From Delphinapterus leucas (taxonomy: Eukaryota > Chordata > Mammalia > Artiodactyla > Monodontidae), in the NCBI RefSeq assembly GCF_002288925.2, contig NW_022098043.1:7652331-7716330 (forward strand): DNA of 64,000 nt. The letters run 5' to 3'. Shown piece after piece: positions 1-12,167 of the stretch. The first letter of the stretch is position 1. Each line of letters opens with the position of its first letter. The notes under the pieces are model-generated. The model was not told the DNA's origin and made no database searches. It was given only the letters and a program-made list of their open reading frames with translations. A program made the position numbers and the translations under genes.

Positions 1-428
1 GTTCTCCAGAAAACTCAGTAATTCTAATCTTCTGTTTCTAATTCTATCCATAGCTTGTCAATATATAGAATAGTTTTCAGAGTAGTTTTCTTTTTTAAAC
101 TAAATATATGTAATTCAAATAAAATTAGAAAGGGTTCATCATTTTTCAGATAATTTTTTAACAGTTAAGAAAGTTTTTAAAAATTTCTTCTTAACTGTAG
201 ATTCATTTTGAAATTAAAGTAGGATACAAAAATGCACTGTTTTAAAATATTGTTATATTACCCCCAGAAACAATAGATTCTGCATTCTGCAGTCAGATTG
301 GTTTTTCTCTCTTGATGGAAATATCATTACGGAGGGTTTGTACTGGGATCCCACTTTAGCCCCAAAGTCTCCCACTAGCCTGATTCACCTAAATACTTCT
401 TTTTCCATAAACCCCCCTTTTCCCCTCT

Positions 429-512
429 GAATTGGAAGAATTTAGGATTTGAGATCATTTTTAGGTTCTTGAATTGGAAGAATTTAGCATCTGAAATCAG
501 TTTTAGGTTCTA
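429..512. repeat. Tandem repeat, 2 x 42 bp
   Basis: The 42-bp unit at 429-470 (gaattggaagaattta...taggttctt) is followed directly by a second copy at 471-512, with about six differences. A local tandem duplication in intron. Confidence 0.85.
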
Positions 513-695
513 GTTATATGACCTTGGACCTGTGACTTAATTTCTAAAACCCTCAGTTTCCCCCTCTGTAAAATAGGAACGTATAATAGCTTTTATCCCT
601 TTGGTGATTGTAAGGATTAAAGGACACTATGTATATATGGTATTTGACCCATTTCCTGGTACATATTAAGTGCTTAATAAATGTTAGCTGCCATA
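510..695 (+). repeat. MIR SINE fragment
   Basis: Typical ancient MIR text: tgaccttgg, then cctcagtttccccctctgta and aaaatagg, a gattaaagg stretch and ttaagtgcttaataaatg. Diverged, no target duplication visible. Confidence 0.8.
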
Positions 696-1074
696 ATTAA
701 GTGTCTGATTTTCTCAGTTTTTGATGTGAACAGCTGGAATAGTTACGTGAAGACCAAGTTTCCAGACAAGTATGCCATTTCCCATTTGTTTTGGTACTTG
801 ATAAAAACCCAAGGAAGACCTCAACTTGACTTGTAGAAAGACCGTTGAATGAATTAAAATCTTCAGTTGGTGTGATAGTCTAGAGACACAGCTTAAATGA
901 TTGTTTGATGTTTGAAAAAAATGCATTCAGCTCAGTGTATTGAGGATATGGTATGTATAATTAAATACAAATAAAAGTTATTTGAGCCTTAGTCTTAGTG
1001 CGTTTTGAAGGCTCTTGATGTAGAGTAGGTATTCAACGAATGGTATTCTGTTGTAATTCAACCAGTTGTACCAG

Positions 1075-1250
1075 TGTAGCTCAACTGGGGCTCTTTTGGA
1101 ATTTAGGACAGGACTATTCTCTGTCAAATGAGACTGTCCCTCAAATTGCAGCATGCTTAGCATTCTTGGTCTCTCCCCATTAAATGATAGCAACACCGTT
1201 TCGGTCATGTGTGGCTCCTGACAACCAAAGGGCGCCCTTCTAGGAGCTTG
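1075..1250 (-). mobile_element. Old hAT-Charlie-type non-autonomous DNA transposon fragment
   Basis: Read on the minus strand, it carries diverged but recognisable text of a common mammalian MER-type hAT element: gttgtcaggagcc, gagaccaagaatgctaagca, tgctgcaatttgagggacag. Ends are not defined. The family name is not certain. Confidence 0.5.
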
Positions 1251-2239
1251 GTTCCACCACTCTATGAGAATAAAAGGGAGCAGTTTTTTCTTTCTTATAA
1301 ATTTGACATTCATTATAGAAACTATGGTTAAACAGAAAGAAAAATTATCTCTTATCTCATTATCCAGAGCCATTGTTAATAACCTGTATGTAATTCTAGA
1401 CTTCCCTATATGCATCTATGTTAGCATTCTGTATTTTTTTTGTTACCAGTAGGTTTATGCTCCACGTGCAATTTTTGTGCCCTGCTTTTTAGAAAAACAT
1501 GTCTTTTATTATAAACAACTTTCTATATAATTAAATACTCTTTTAAAAGCTTATTTCAAATGATTGCAGTAATTACCATTATATGCCCCGACCATTATTT
1601 CTTTAATAAGTCCCTCATTGTTAGACATTTAGTTTATTTTTCTATTATAATTTTAGTTTATAATATAAATATTTAGTTTATCTTTCTATTATAAATATTG
1701 TTGCTTTAAATATTCTAGACCTGTCTTTCCTCTTCAGTGTTTATTTCCTTAGAAAAAATTCTTAAAGGTGAAATTCCTGCAAATTCCTAAAAATGGTCAA
1801 ATGGTATAAACATTTTGAATGCAGTATATTAGATTTCAAACTATCATGGCTCTGAAAAACGTCCTCTTAATAGTAAAAGTTCTTAGAGAAATAAAATCAG
1901 TGTTCTTTATTTAGATCTACTCTATAATACCTTTCAGCTTTCTGTAGTAAAAGTTTAATGAATTAATTAAAGGACTTATTTCAAAATAAGGAGCTCTCAA
2001 AATAATTAAATTTTTTTGTTTCTGATTTTCTTTATTAATGTTAGCTACTTCTCAAGAGTATATAGAAGTTTCAGTCATAGGTCTGCTTTTGTTTGATATT
2101 TTTAGTATCAGAAATTTTATTTCCCAAAATTAATAATTGAATTGACATACTCTTATTAGATTGTTAATGTGAGATTTACTATTTTCTACTGTTTAATTTA
2201 ATTCATCTAGGTTTCATTCAGTGGTCATAAAGGGTAATA

Positions 2240-2623
2240 TCCTTTTTTAAAAAATTAATTTATTAATTAATTTATTGGCTGCATTGTGTCTTCGTTGCTG
2301 AGCACGGGCTTTCTCTAGTTGCGGCGAGAGGGGGCTACTCTTCATTGCGGTGCGCGGGCTTCTCATTGCGGTGGCTTCTCTTGTTGCGGAGCACGGGTTC
2401 TAGGTGCACAGGCTTCAGTAGTTGCAGCACGTGGGCTCAGTAGTTGCGGCACGCAGGCCCTAGAGTGGGTGGGCTTCAGTAGTTGCGGCGTGTGGTCTCA
2501 GTAGTTGTGGCGCACAGAGTTAGTTGCTCTGCGGCATATGGGATCTTCCCGGTCCAGGGATCGAACTCGTTTCCGCCGCATTGACAGGCAGATTCTTAAC
2601 CGCTGCGCCACCAGGGAAGTCCC
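2240..2623 (-). mobile_element. Long CHR-type tRNA-derived SINE with TSD
   Basis: The tRNA-derived head is at the right (ccaccagggaagtcc in reverse), the body has repeated gttgcgg/cagtagttg units, and an A/T-rich tail lies at the left. The flanking duplication AAAGGGTAATA is present at 2229-2239 and 2624-2634. Fairly diverged, so an older long-form copy. Confidence 0.9.
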
Positions 2624-3345
2624 AAAGGGTAATACTCTGATGTACTTTTTAATAGTGGTATCTTATAATCTGGGTTACCCATGTAGCAGTTACTCTGGTG
2701 GAGTTGGAAAGTATTTTCATCAGAGATATTTTAATAAATACGTATTTATTTTATATATATCACATATATGTAATAAATATAATAGATGTATTTCTTTGAA
2801 TGTTTTTGTCTCTTGCCCTGGCAACTTAGTCTGAAATATTTGGCATTCAGAGCCTATTGATCTTATTTCTCCACTACAGTAAATAGGCAGAGTTAAAGAA
2901 ACACTGGCCTCTAAGCCCATCAATTAAAGTGAATTTTAAGGCCAGTAAAAGTAGTTGCAGTGAATGAATTAGCCTTTAACAGCTTAATTTTACCATCTGT
3001 TTATCTGATCAACGAGCATATTTTCTTTGACAGACTTACTTAACTAAAAGTTATTGTAAACACTCAATTTCACTTATGCATAAAGATTTCTGGCAGAGAA
3101 AGTAAAGTCCCTTTCAGTTTAGATTGTCTTTCAGCAGTGCTTAAAATTTTTGTTTGCATTTGATGAACATGCTCATGAGTAGCTGTTTTTCCAATGGAGC
3201 CTGTTTATTCCACTAAGGAAACACAAGGCTGTAAACCAGTCTAATCTCCTTTGGTTTCACCTTCCCAGGCATGAATCATGTATCAGTTTACCTGGAATTT
3301 TAAAATATAGAAATTTTCATGAGTTAGCTTTCCTTTCATTTTTCT

Positions 3346-3398
3346 GGTTTATTATGATTATCAGTTTATTAACCTTTATTATGATTATCAATTTATCT
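3346..3398. repeat. Short tandem duplication (~27 bp unit)
   Basis: tttattatgattatcagttt is followed about 27 bp later by tttattatgattatcaattt. Local duplication in AT-rich intron. Confidence 0.6.
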
Positions 3399-4239
3399 CT
3401 CTCACTCTTGCTGTCATTCTTTTTCTGTCTATATACAGATGCACATTTTCTGTATTATTTTAATATATATTGTTTATTTTTAATTGGACTTGATTATCTG
3501 AATATTAACGTTGGTTTCTCCTTAAAGAATTTTTTTTTTTTACAACTGAAGATACAAGATAAATTTCCATTTTTATTCCTTAACATTATTTCTAGTTATA
3601 TGCCTCTTTTAAGAAATGAAAGTTAATTTCTAAATGAATTTTTATGTTCAGGAACTTGATTTCACTGATAATAAACTTCATTGATAATAAATGACACCAT
3701 GATAGTTTTTATTGAAACAGTTTTTTTATACAGGTAATAATACATGTTCTTTATAAAAATCCCCCAAATGCAGAAATATATAGAATAAAAAATAATATCT
3801 GTATCTAATAATTTAATCTCCAGTTATTTTACCCTGAACTGTCCTGTCCTGTCTCTATAGTGTATCCTTGGTAGAAAAATTTTCTACAGATGAAGGCTTT
3901 CTCTACCTTAAAGAAAAGCCCCATTCCCATCCCAAGAATGTTTTAGTTACAGGTTTGATTAGATTTTCCCTTTGTGTTCTTGACATAGTCATTTGGTGAA
4001 TTAATTCCTTCTCTTACTTCAAAATAAACTTTATATATGTATTGGAGGTTAAGTAGTAGTGGAAAATAGAGAAGAAAATACGACAATGTTTTTGGAGTGG
4101 CAAAATAAGTAATATTTTGATCTGTCTTCTGCTGCCCATGTTTTAGAGTAAGAGATTAAAAGAATTACCCTAAAATAATACAATACAACCTCTGATCCAA
4201 AAATTATTCCTAAATGTCTTTCATTTTTTTCTTTCCCAG

Positions 4240-5079
4240 AAGAGAAGCCAAAACCAGATCCAGTGTTAAAGACTCCTTCCCCAGTCCTTAGGCTAGCCCT
4301 TAGTGGAGAGAAGAAAGAACAAGCAGGCCAGACATCTGAGGTTACTGCAGTAGAAGCCATACCAGAGCTTACTCTGCCTCCATCACCTACCACTATTTCT
4401 CCACTTGCTCGAAGTACAGTTGCTTCCCCCACCTCTGCTGCTCTTAGTAGCCAGCCAGTATTCACCACTGCTGCTGCTGACAGATGTGAACTCTCCTCCT
4501 CAAAAGAAGACACAGTTCCTGTACCCAGCCCCACGTCTTGCACAGAAGCATCAGATCCTTCACCAACAGATGAAACTGATGATGATATATGCAAGAAATC
4601 TTGTGGTGTAGCGCCTGATGGTGCTCCGCTGATTTCTAGTACTAACCTAATCAATGAAATGAATGGAGTTAGTGAAAAGTTACCAGCCACGGAAAGCAGT
4701 GTGGAAATAGTAAAGCAGGAGGTGCTGCCATTGACTCTTGAATTGGAGATTCTGGAAAATCCCCCAGAAGAAATGAAAGTGGAGAGTGTTGCAACTCCTA
4801 TCACCCCTTCCATAGTTCCCTCCTTTTCTCCATCTCCTCCAACTCCTCCAGCTTCTCCTCCTCCCACACCAGTCATTGTTCCTGCTGCTGCCTCTAACGT
4901 TAGCACTGCTAGTGGTCCCACCGCAGTTCAGAGAGTCTTCGAAGAGGACGAGAGCGTAAGAACTTGCCTTAATGAAGATGCAAAAGAGATTCAGAACAAA
5001 ATAGAGGTAGAAGCAGATGGGCAAACAGAAGAGATTATGGATTCTCAGAACTTAAGTTCAAGAAAGAGCCCAGTCCCAG
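4240..5079 (+). CDS. EIF4G3: EIF4G3 exon A: Pro/Ser/Thr-rich N-terminal region of eIF4GII
   Basis: eIF4G3 is a large cytoplasmic scaffold that joins the cap-binding protein eIF4E, the helicase eIF4A, eIF3 and PABP so that the 40S subunit is recruited to capped mRNA. This 840-bp exon opens after a pyrimidine-rich acceptor (ttctttcccag) with two bases that finish a split codon, reads 279 whole codons without a stop (recognisable start EKPKPDPVLKTPSPVLRLAL, later the acidic stretch DDDICKK, VEIVKQEVLPLTLELEILE and KEIQNKIEVEADGQTEE), and ends with one base of a split codon before the donor gtaagc. I identified it by remembered similarity to human eIF4GII. The middle is low-complexity, with a Pro/Ser/Thr run (SPSPPTPPASPPPTP), as expected for the disordered part between the PABP-binding and eIF4E-binding regions. 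No folded domain is visible. The next exon is 35.8 kb away. Confidence 0.95.
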
Positions 5080-5153
5080 GTAAGCTTTTCTGTTATTAAT
5101 TATATTTTGCTTGTTGAACGTGAAAAAGAAGCAGTGTTTGAGTTATTTTTTTT

Positions 5154-5365
5154 TACTTTTTTTTTTTTTTTTTGCGGTACGTGGGCCTCTCACTGTTGTG
5201 GCCTCTCCCGTTGCGGAGCACAGGCTCCGGACGCACAGGCTCAGCGGCCGTGGCTCACGGGCCCAGCTGCTCTGCGGCATGTGGGATCTTCCCGGACCAG
5301 GGCACGAACCCGTGTTCCCTGCATCGGCAGGCGGACTCTCAACCACTGCGCCACCAGGGAAGCCT
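5154..5365 (-). mobile_element. CHR-type tRNA-derived SINE
   Basis: Poly-T then gcggtacgtgggcctctcac and, at the right, ccaccagggaagcc. This is the young short CHR form in reverse, 75 bp downstream of the exon A donor. Flanks gagttatttttttt and gagtaatttttt look like an imperfect duplication. Confidence 0.92.
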
Positions 5366-6090
5366 GAGTAATTTTTTAATTGGCTACTTTCCTTGACTTC
5401 CAGAAACATCAGATGAATGCTGTAATTCCTAGTCTGATTTCTTCATTGGTGTGTTTATGTTTTAGTGCATCCAGCAAAGAGTTACTCTGTTGTCTAAAAA
5501 TGCAAATGAAATTTCAAATATACAAAATGCCTCCAAGGTATATGTCACCATACACGTGTTTTTTGTTTTTGCCTCCTTCATATGAATCGCTTCCTCCGTG
5601 GTTAATTCCGTTGCTTTGGGGCTGGAAACCAGTCAAAACCAGCATGGTCTATAGTCCCTAATACTGTCTTCTCGGAATCTTAAAGCCTAATCAATCCTAA
5701 ACTTAAAAGAATTCCTCTATGCAAGACCTCTTCTTTAATCTTGGGTTAAGGAAAATAGCAATCAGAATGTCAAAGGTTTATAAATAGTTCTGAAAAATAA
5801 AAGTACCCTCTCTGATTAACTCACAGATAGGTTTAATGCTCTTCCGCTTTTTCTTTTTAAAGTTCCATTTTTCCTGAAATATTAATTTTATCATTATTAC
5901 TTTATCATTAATATTGTCAAAGTATTATATTCTTCTGAATTCAAAATTATTTCTTTTTAATGTAGCATCACCTGGAATCTTGGATCTAACCATTAGGTTT
6001 TTATAATATTAATCAAAAGTTATCTGAGGCTTATCAACTATTCTTACGTCAGTAGTCCATAAGAATATGGCTTTTAACGAGTCAGCATAG

Positions 6091-6289
6091 GGCTTCCCTG
6101 GTGGCGCAGTGGTTGAGAGTCCACCTGCCGATGCAGGGGACACGGGTTCGTGCCCCGGTCTGGGAGGATCCCACATGCCGCGGAGCGGCTGGGCCCGTGA
6201 GCCATGGCCGCTGAGCCTGCGCGTCCGGAGCCTGTGCTCCGCAACGGGAGAGGCCGCAGTGGTGAGAGGCCCGTGTACTGAAAAAAACA
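6091..6289 (+). mobile_element. CHR-type tRNA-derived SINE with TSD
   Basis: Head ggcttccctggtggcgcagt, short A-rich tail. Perfect duplication AGTCAGCATAG at 6080-6090 and 6290-6300. Confidence 0.95.
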
Positions 6290-8209
6290 AGTCAGCATAG
6301 CCCATCATCTGAAACATTGCCCTACACTGCATAATTTGCTCTCTGTGTACCTGTCAAGTTGAGTTATACAATTTGACAAATGACTGCTCCCCCAGCAGTT
6401 GATCTAGATATGTACTGGAGATGTTTTAGTCACCCACATCCCCAATATTTATTGCGTACTGTGACCTGTCTAATTGAGAAACTTGGCAAATCAAAAAACC
6501 TGATCTCTACCTTTAAGATGTGGTTTTCCCACCCAGCTCAGTTCTCGAGGTAATTTCCTCATGAAGGCCTCTGAGAGGTGTCTGGTTCTTTGGAACTGTA
6601 GAACACCTAGTTCCACAGTAAACCAGAACAGAAAAGCAAACAATGCTAGGCAGTTGGGACTGGGAGAAATTTATCATAAATATTTATAAATCGCCTGTTT
6701 CCTCAATAGACCGGCCTCTGTAAGCATTAGTATGCTGCAGAAGCATAGTGCCTTCACTGTTAGGAACTTCCTCCTTGGTGGGGTGATGACCTGGGGCTTT
6801 TTTGTAACTCTTTGAAAAAACAATCTTACTTTTGGTGTGGCTGTAGGTGAATGCCCTTCCAAAGAACACTTGTTTGATGGAGAATAGTAATTTATTCGAC
6901 CCTTCCTTTTTTCCCTTCATTTACCTGCCTGTGAGTTGTCATTCAACAGTTAGTGATGTGGTAGTTCCAAAAACAGGAGAAGCTATTGAAGAAAAATGTT
7001 TTGAAAAAAACATCCAAACAAATAATAGAAAGAATAGCAGGCATAGGGAATACAGTCAAAGATACAGACCATATCTCAGAACTGAAATCAGTATAAAGCA
7101 AAGTTCTGCACTGAAATCCCACTTCTACTCATCCCTGACATTCATTCATTCTTTTAAGCAGTTTGTCACTTAGGTGGCCTGATATTGCAAGACAGCTCCC
7201 AGGGATAAATGGACAAACAGAGTTTGGGGTTAAGTTGTCTTCATACCATGGTACATTTTTTTCAATATGCAAATACTCTTGGAGTTAGTAATATAAGTCC
7301 CCAGCACCTTAGTAAAAAAATATAGATTATTCAGCAGTAAACCAGAAGATAGCTAAAAGAAAGAACTGTCTTTTGCCATGATTAGGGATGAGGTAGAGGT
7401 TAGTGATGTCAGGAAGGAAAGTGTCTTGGCATTTTTCTAGTTTCATGATTTTTTTAACCTATGAATGTGTTCTAAAGGAACTAGAAGTTCTGTAACTTCC
7501 CTTTATATCTTACACTCTTCAAAATTCAAAGTAAATGAACCTCAAGAACCCATGCACCTCTAGCATTTTTTAAATTGTAAGCCTTACCAGAAGCATTCCT
7601 GGCCCTCTGATTTCAGTGTTAATATTTTTTAATGTTATTGCTACAAAAGTTAACTATGAAAATTAACTCATCATCATTCTTTTAGATAATATCGACCTGA
7701 AATTGTCATATGCTTAATGACTCCCGTCTTCTTTGCACTTATTTAGCGTACCTTGTTTACTTTGAGAGGATATTAAAATTGTAACAGTTTGGTTTGGATA
7801 TCAGTCTTTTGTTGTTGACTTCTGAGAATAGTTCTTACTGTCTCTGCCTGAGGATGAAACACTTTAAAGCTGGCTTCAGAAACCATTTGCTTTTCACAGG
7901 TGTGATGCATAGAAATAGGCAGTAGCTTGTATAGAGGTACTTGTTTAAAGCAGTAAAGTCAGACTTAGGGTGTATGATCCCTTCTCTTACTTCTGCTAGA
8001 AAACATTTTCTTGCCACTATTCTAGACCATATTTCTGACTGGAGCAAATTGCAGCAATTCTGGATGCTTAGGGGTTGAAGGGCAAACCCTATAAAACGAG
8101 AATTGTGTCTTCAGGGTACTCTGAAAAGCCTCAGAGATGGGCCAGACTTTTGATTCATATGATCACTTCAATAATTAAATGTGCAAAAATCTGTATTAAT
8201 TGATTTCTT

Positions 8210-8445
8210 TTTAAAAATATTTATTTATTTTGGGCTGCGTTGGGTCTTAGTTGCGGCATGCGGGATCTTTTGTTACAGCGCACGGGCTTCTCTGTCTCTA
8301 GTTGTGGCACGTGGGCTCTCTCATTGAGGTGCGTGGGCTTAGTTGCCCTGCGGCATGTGGGATCTTAGTTCCCCGACCAGGGATCTAACCCGCGTCCCCT
8401 GCATTGGAAGGTGGTTTCTTTACCACTGGACCATCAGGGAAGTCC
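8210..8445 (-). mobile_element. Older tRNA-derived SINE with perfect 19-bp TSD
   Basis: Reverse orientation, with gggctgcgttgggtcttagt body and accatcagggaagtcc head. The duplication ctgtattaattgatttctt is identical at 8191-8209 and 8446-8464. Confidence 0.93.
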
Positions 8446-8652
8446 CTGTATTAATTGATTTCTTGAAGTCCTAGGAATTTTTATTATGGTTTCGTTATAC
8501 TTGGTGGGGAAGAAGAGAGAATTTCAGAACTTGTGGAAAAACGTTCCCTGCTCAGCATTCAGGAATTCATTTTGTGCAAATTTCATGATTGTATATACTG
8601 TGTGACATGCATGCTGTGTAACGTGAACTTTTCCACTTTTAAAAATAATAGT

Positions 8653-8859
8653 GGGCTTCCCTGGTGGCGCGGTGGTTGAGAGTCCGCCTGCCGATGCAGG
8701 GGACACGGGTTCGTGCCCCGGTCCGGGAAGATCCCACATGCGGCGGAGGGGCTGGGCCCGTGAGCCACGGCCGCTGAGCCTGTGCATCCGGAGCCTGTGC
8801 TCCGCAACGGGAGAGGCCACAGCAGTGAGAGGCCCGCATACTGCAAAAAAAAAAAAAAA
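8653..8859 (+). mobile_element. CHR-type tRNA-derived SINE
   Basis: Head gggcttccctggtggcgcgg, full body and a 15-A tail. No clear target duplication. Confidence 0.92.
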
Positions 8860-10180
8860 GTGATTTTTTTCTTTATCTTTTACGTTCATTATCTGTTTTG
8901 ATATAAAACTATTATTTGAAATTCTTCTGGCAGAGGGAGGATTCTCATCTTTCTGTTTGTCTTCTCAGGCTTGGCTCATGGCTTCTTTGTATATTTTATA
9001 AATTTGTTTTATGAACTTATCTTCAGCTAAACTTTCCCGGATGTGGATTGAGGGCAGCTCCTCTCAAAGCATGTCTTAGGCAAAGCATTAGCTGGAACTT
9101 AATCTGAGTTTAATGTCCTAAACGAACTCTCTTACCGCACACAAAGTAAACGCATTCCCTGTGTATACTAATTTTCAGGATGACAGCAGGCTCTCTACAC
9201 CTAGTTGAAACCAAACATCCTTCCTTGTCATCACTCTATGTTGGCTCACTGGTTTGTTTTGGTCTGTGTACTGTTTTAGCTTCCTTTTCACTGAGACTGT
9301 CACTCTGTTAGGAGACTCAGGGATTTTTATAAGAATCTCGGTTCCAAGTCCTTGCTTTTGTAGGGATCCAAGATCTTGTATGTCCCACGTGGATGTTCAG
9401 ATGTAAACTCCTTGGTTATAGAGACTGGCAACAGCCTCCCATATCCCCAGTGTTTTAGTGGTAGCAGCAGCTGGCCTGGTTTGTGTGGCTTCCAAGTGTT
9501 TGCCTTATATTTCTTGTAGGCTCAGCTAAGGTTGAAGGATGGTTTTCAGTTTCTGTAGGCTGCAAGATGAGACATTTATTTCTCAAATGGAGATATGATC
9601 GTATGTTTCAAGAGTTGTTAATAAAATTCTGATTCATACAGCCAATCGAGTTGCTGTTATCGCTTTTTTTTATACAGGTTTTTATTAGCTATCAATTTTA
9701 CACATACTAATATATATATGTCAATACCAATCTCCCAACGCATCCCACCACCACTGCCCTCCCTGCTTTCCCCCTTGGTGTCCATACGTTTGTTCTCTAC
9801 ATCTGTGTCTCTATTTCTGCCTTGCAGACTGGTTCCTCTGTACCATATTTCTAGGTTCCACATATACGTGTTAATATACAATATTTCTTTTTCTTTCTGA
9901 CTTACTTTACTCTGTATGATAGTCTCTACGTCCATCCACATCTCTACAAATGACCCAATTTCGTTCCTTTTTTATGGCTGAGTAATATTCCATTGTACAT
10001 ACGTGCCACATCTTCTTTATCCATTCATCTGTCGATGGGCATTTAGGTTGCTTCCGTGACCTGGCTATTGTAAATAGTGCTGCAATGAACATTGGGGTGC
10101 ATGTGTCTTTTTGAATCATGCTTTTCTCAGGGTATATGTCCAGTAGTGGGATTGCTGGGTCATATGGTGAGTCTATTTTT

Positions 10181-10398
10181 GTTTTTGTTTTTGTTTTTGT
10201 TTTTTTCGGTACGTGGGCCTCTCACTGTTGTGGCCTCTCCCATTGCAGAGCACAGGCTGCAGAGGCGCAGGCTCAGCGGCCATGGCTCACGGGCCCAGCC
10301 GCTCCGCGGCATGTGGGATCTTCCCGGACCAGGGCATGAACCCGTGTCCCCTGCATCGGCAGGCGGACTCTCAACCACTGCGCCACCAGGGAAGCCCT
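10181..10398 (-). mobile_element. CHR SINE inside L1, with TSD
   Basis: The A tail (in reverse) is a (gttttt)n run, then cggtacgtgggcctctcac. Flanks ggtgagtctattttt (10166-10180) and ggtgattctattttt (10399-10413) are duplicated L1 sequence. Confidence 0.93.
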
Positions 10399-11838
10399 GG
10401 TGATTCTATTTTTAGTTTTTTAAGGAACCTCCATACTGTTCTCCATAGTGGCTATATCAATTTACATTTCCATGTACAGTACAAGAGGGTTGGTTCCCTT
10501 TTCTCCACACCCTCTCCAGCATTTGTTTGTAGATTTTCTGGTGATGCCCATTCTGACTGGTGTGAGGTGATACCTCATTGTAGTGTTGATTTGCATTTCT
10601 CTAATAATTAGTGATGTTGAGCGGCTTTTCATGTGCTTCTTGGCCATCTGTGTGTCTTCTTTGGAGAAATGTCTATTTAGGTATTTTGCCCATTTTTGGA
10701 TTGGGTTGTTTGTTTTTTTAATATTGAGCTGCATGAGCTGTTTATATATTTTGGAGATTAATCCTTTGTCAGTTGCTTCATTTGCAGATATTTTCTCCCA
10801 TTCTGAGGGTTGTCTTTCCATCTTGTTTATAGTTTCCTTTGCTGTGCAAAAGCTTTGAAGTTTCATTAGGTCCCATTTGCTTAGTTTTGTTTTTATTTCC
10901 ATTACTCTAGGAGGTAGGTCAAGAAAGATCTTGCTGTGATTTATGTCAAAGAGTGTTCTCCCTATGTTTTCCTGTAGGAGTTTTATAGTGTCTGGTCTTA
11001 CATTTAGGTTTTAATCCATCTTGAGTTTATTTTTCTGTATGGTGTTAGGAAGTGTTCTAATTTCATTCTTTTACATGTAGCTGTCCAGTTTTCCCAGCAA
11101 CGCTTATTGAAGAGACTGTCTTTTCTCCATTGTATCTCCTTGCCTCCTTTGTCATAGATTAGTTGACCATAGGTGCATGGGTTTATCTCTGGCCTTTCTG
11201 TCCTGTTGCATTGATCTGTATTTCTGTTTCTTGTGCCAGTATCATGTTGTCTTGATTACTGTAGTTTTGTGGTATAGTCTGAAGTCAGGGAGCCTGATTC
11301 CTCCAGCTCCGTTTTTCTTTCTCAGGATTGCTTTGGCTATTGGGGGTCTTTTGTGTTTCCATACAAATTGTAAAATTTTTTGTTCTAGTTCTGTGAAAAA
11401 TGCCACTGGTAGTTTGATAGGGATTGCATTGAATCTGTAGATTGCTTTGGGTAGTAGAGTCATTTTCACAACGTTGATTCTTCCAATCCAAGAACATGGT
11501 ATATCTGTCCATCTGTTGGTATCATCTTTAATTTCTTTCATCAGTGTCTTACAGTTTTCTGCATACAGGTCTTTTGCCTCCTTAGGTAGGTTTATTCCTA
11601 GGTATTTTATGCTTTTTGTTGCAGTGGTGAATGGGATTTTTTCCCTTAATTCCTCTTTCTGATCTTTTGTTGTTTGTGTATAGGAATGCAAGAGATTTCT
11701 GTGCATCCTGCAACTTTACCAAATTCATTGATGAGCTCTAGTAGTTTAATGGTGGCGTCTTTAGGGTTCTCTCTGTATAGTATCATGTCATCTGCAAACA
11801 GTGACAGTTTCACTTCTTTTCCAGTTTGTATTCATTTT

Positions 11839-12167
11839 TTGTGTGTGTGTGTTTTGTTTTTTTTTTGGGGGGGGGGTACACGGGCCTCTCACTGCTGCGG
11901 CCCCTCCCGCTGCGGAGCACAGGCTCCGGACGCGCAGGCCCAGCGGCCATGGCTCACGGGCCCAGCNNNNNNNNNNNNNNNNNNNNNNNNNNNNNNNNNN
12001 NNNNNNNNNNNNNNNNNNNNNNNNNNNNNNNNNNNNNNNNNNNNNNNNNNNNNNNNNNNNNNNNNNGCCGCTCCGCGGCACGTGGGATCCTCCCGGACCG
12101 GGGCACGAACCCATGCCCCCTGCATCGGCAGGCGGACTCCCAACCACTGCGCCACCAGGGAAGCCCC
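11839..12167 (-). mobile_element. CHR SINE inside L1, interrupted by assembly gap
   Basis: SINE body on both sides of a 100-N gap. L1-derived duplication tgtattcatttt / tgtattcctttt at 11827-11838 and 12168-12179. The usual gcg before tacacggg is replaced by a run of about ten Gs (11867-11876). Confidence 0.92.
11967..12066. other. Assembly gap, 100 N
   Basis: Exactly 100 Ns, a conventional unknown-size gap, inside a SINE. Left flank ends ggcccagc and right flank begins gccgctccgcgg. The normal SINE reads cccagccgctccgcgg, so the flanks already overlap by two bases and little or nothing appears to be missing. Confidence 0.97.

Larger units (their letters stand above)
1..4239 (+). other. EIF4G3 intron (5' part outside window)
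   Basis: AT-rich intron sequence with no coding exon that I can recognise. It holds a 2x42-bp tandem repeat (429-512), a MIR fragment, an old hAT-like fragment and one long tRNA-SINE, all listed separately. The remaining sequence, including 1260-2228 and 2635-4239, shows only AT-rich unique DNA with small local duplications near 1625-1700 and 3346-3398. Confidence 0.85.

Noticed and set aside
978..1415. 145-codon minus-strand frame
   Set aside because: Covers an old hAT-like fragment; no start context, domain or homology seen.
4049..4921. 290-codon open frame on the minus strand opposite exon A
   Set aside because: It mirrors the low-complexity Ser/Pro/Thr codons of EIF4G3 exon A, has a Gly/Ser/Val-rich sequence resembling no family, and the + strand frame is the one that splices correctly.
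5107..5409. Arg/Gly/Pro-rich 60-130-codon frames, repeated at every CHR SINE (also 6009, 8524, 10092, 34313, 61608 and others)
   Set aside because: The GC-rich SINE body is open in several frames on both strands. The near-identical peptides recur at each SINE copy and are not genes.
6091..6160. tRNA-like segment with A/B-box-type sequence at SINE heads
   Set aside because: These are tRNA-derived SINE heads followed by SINE bodies, tails and target duplications, not tRNA genes.
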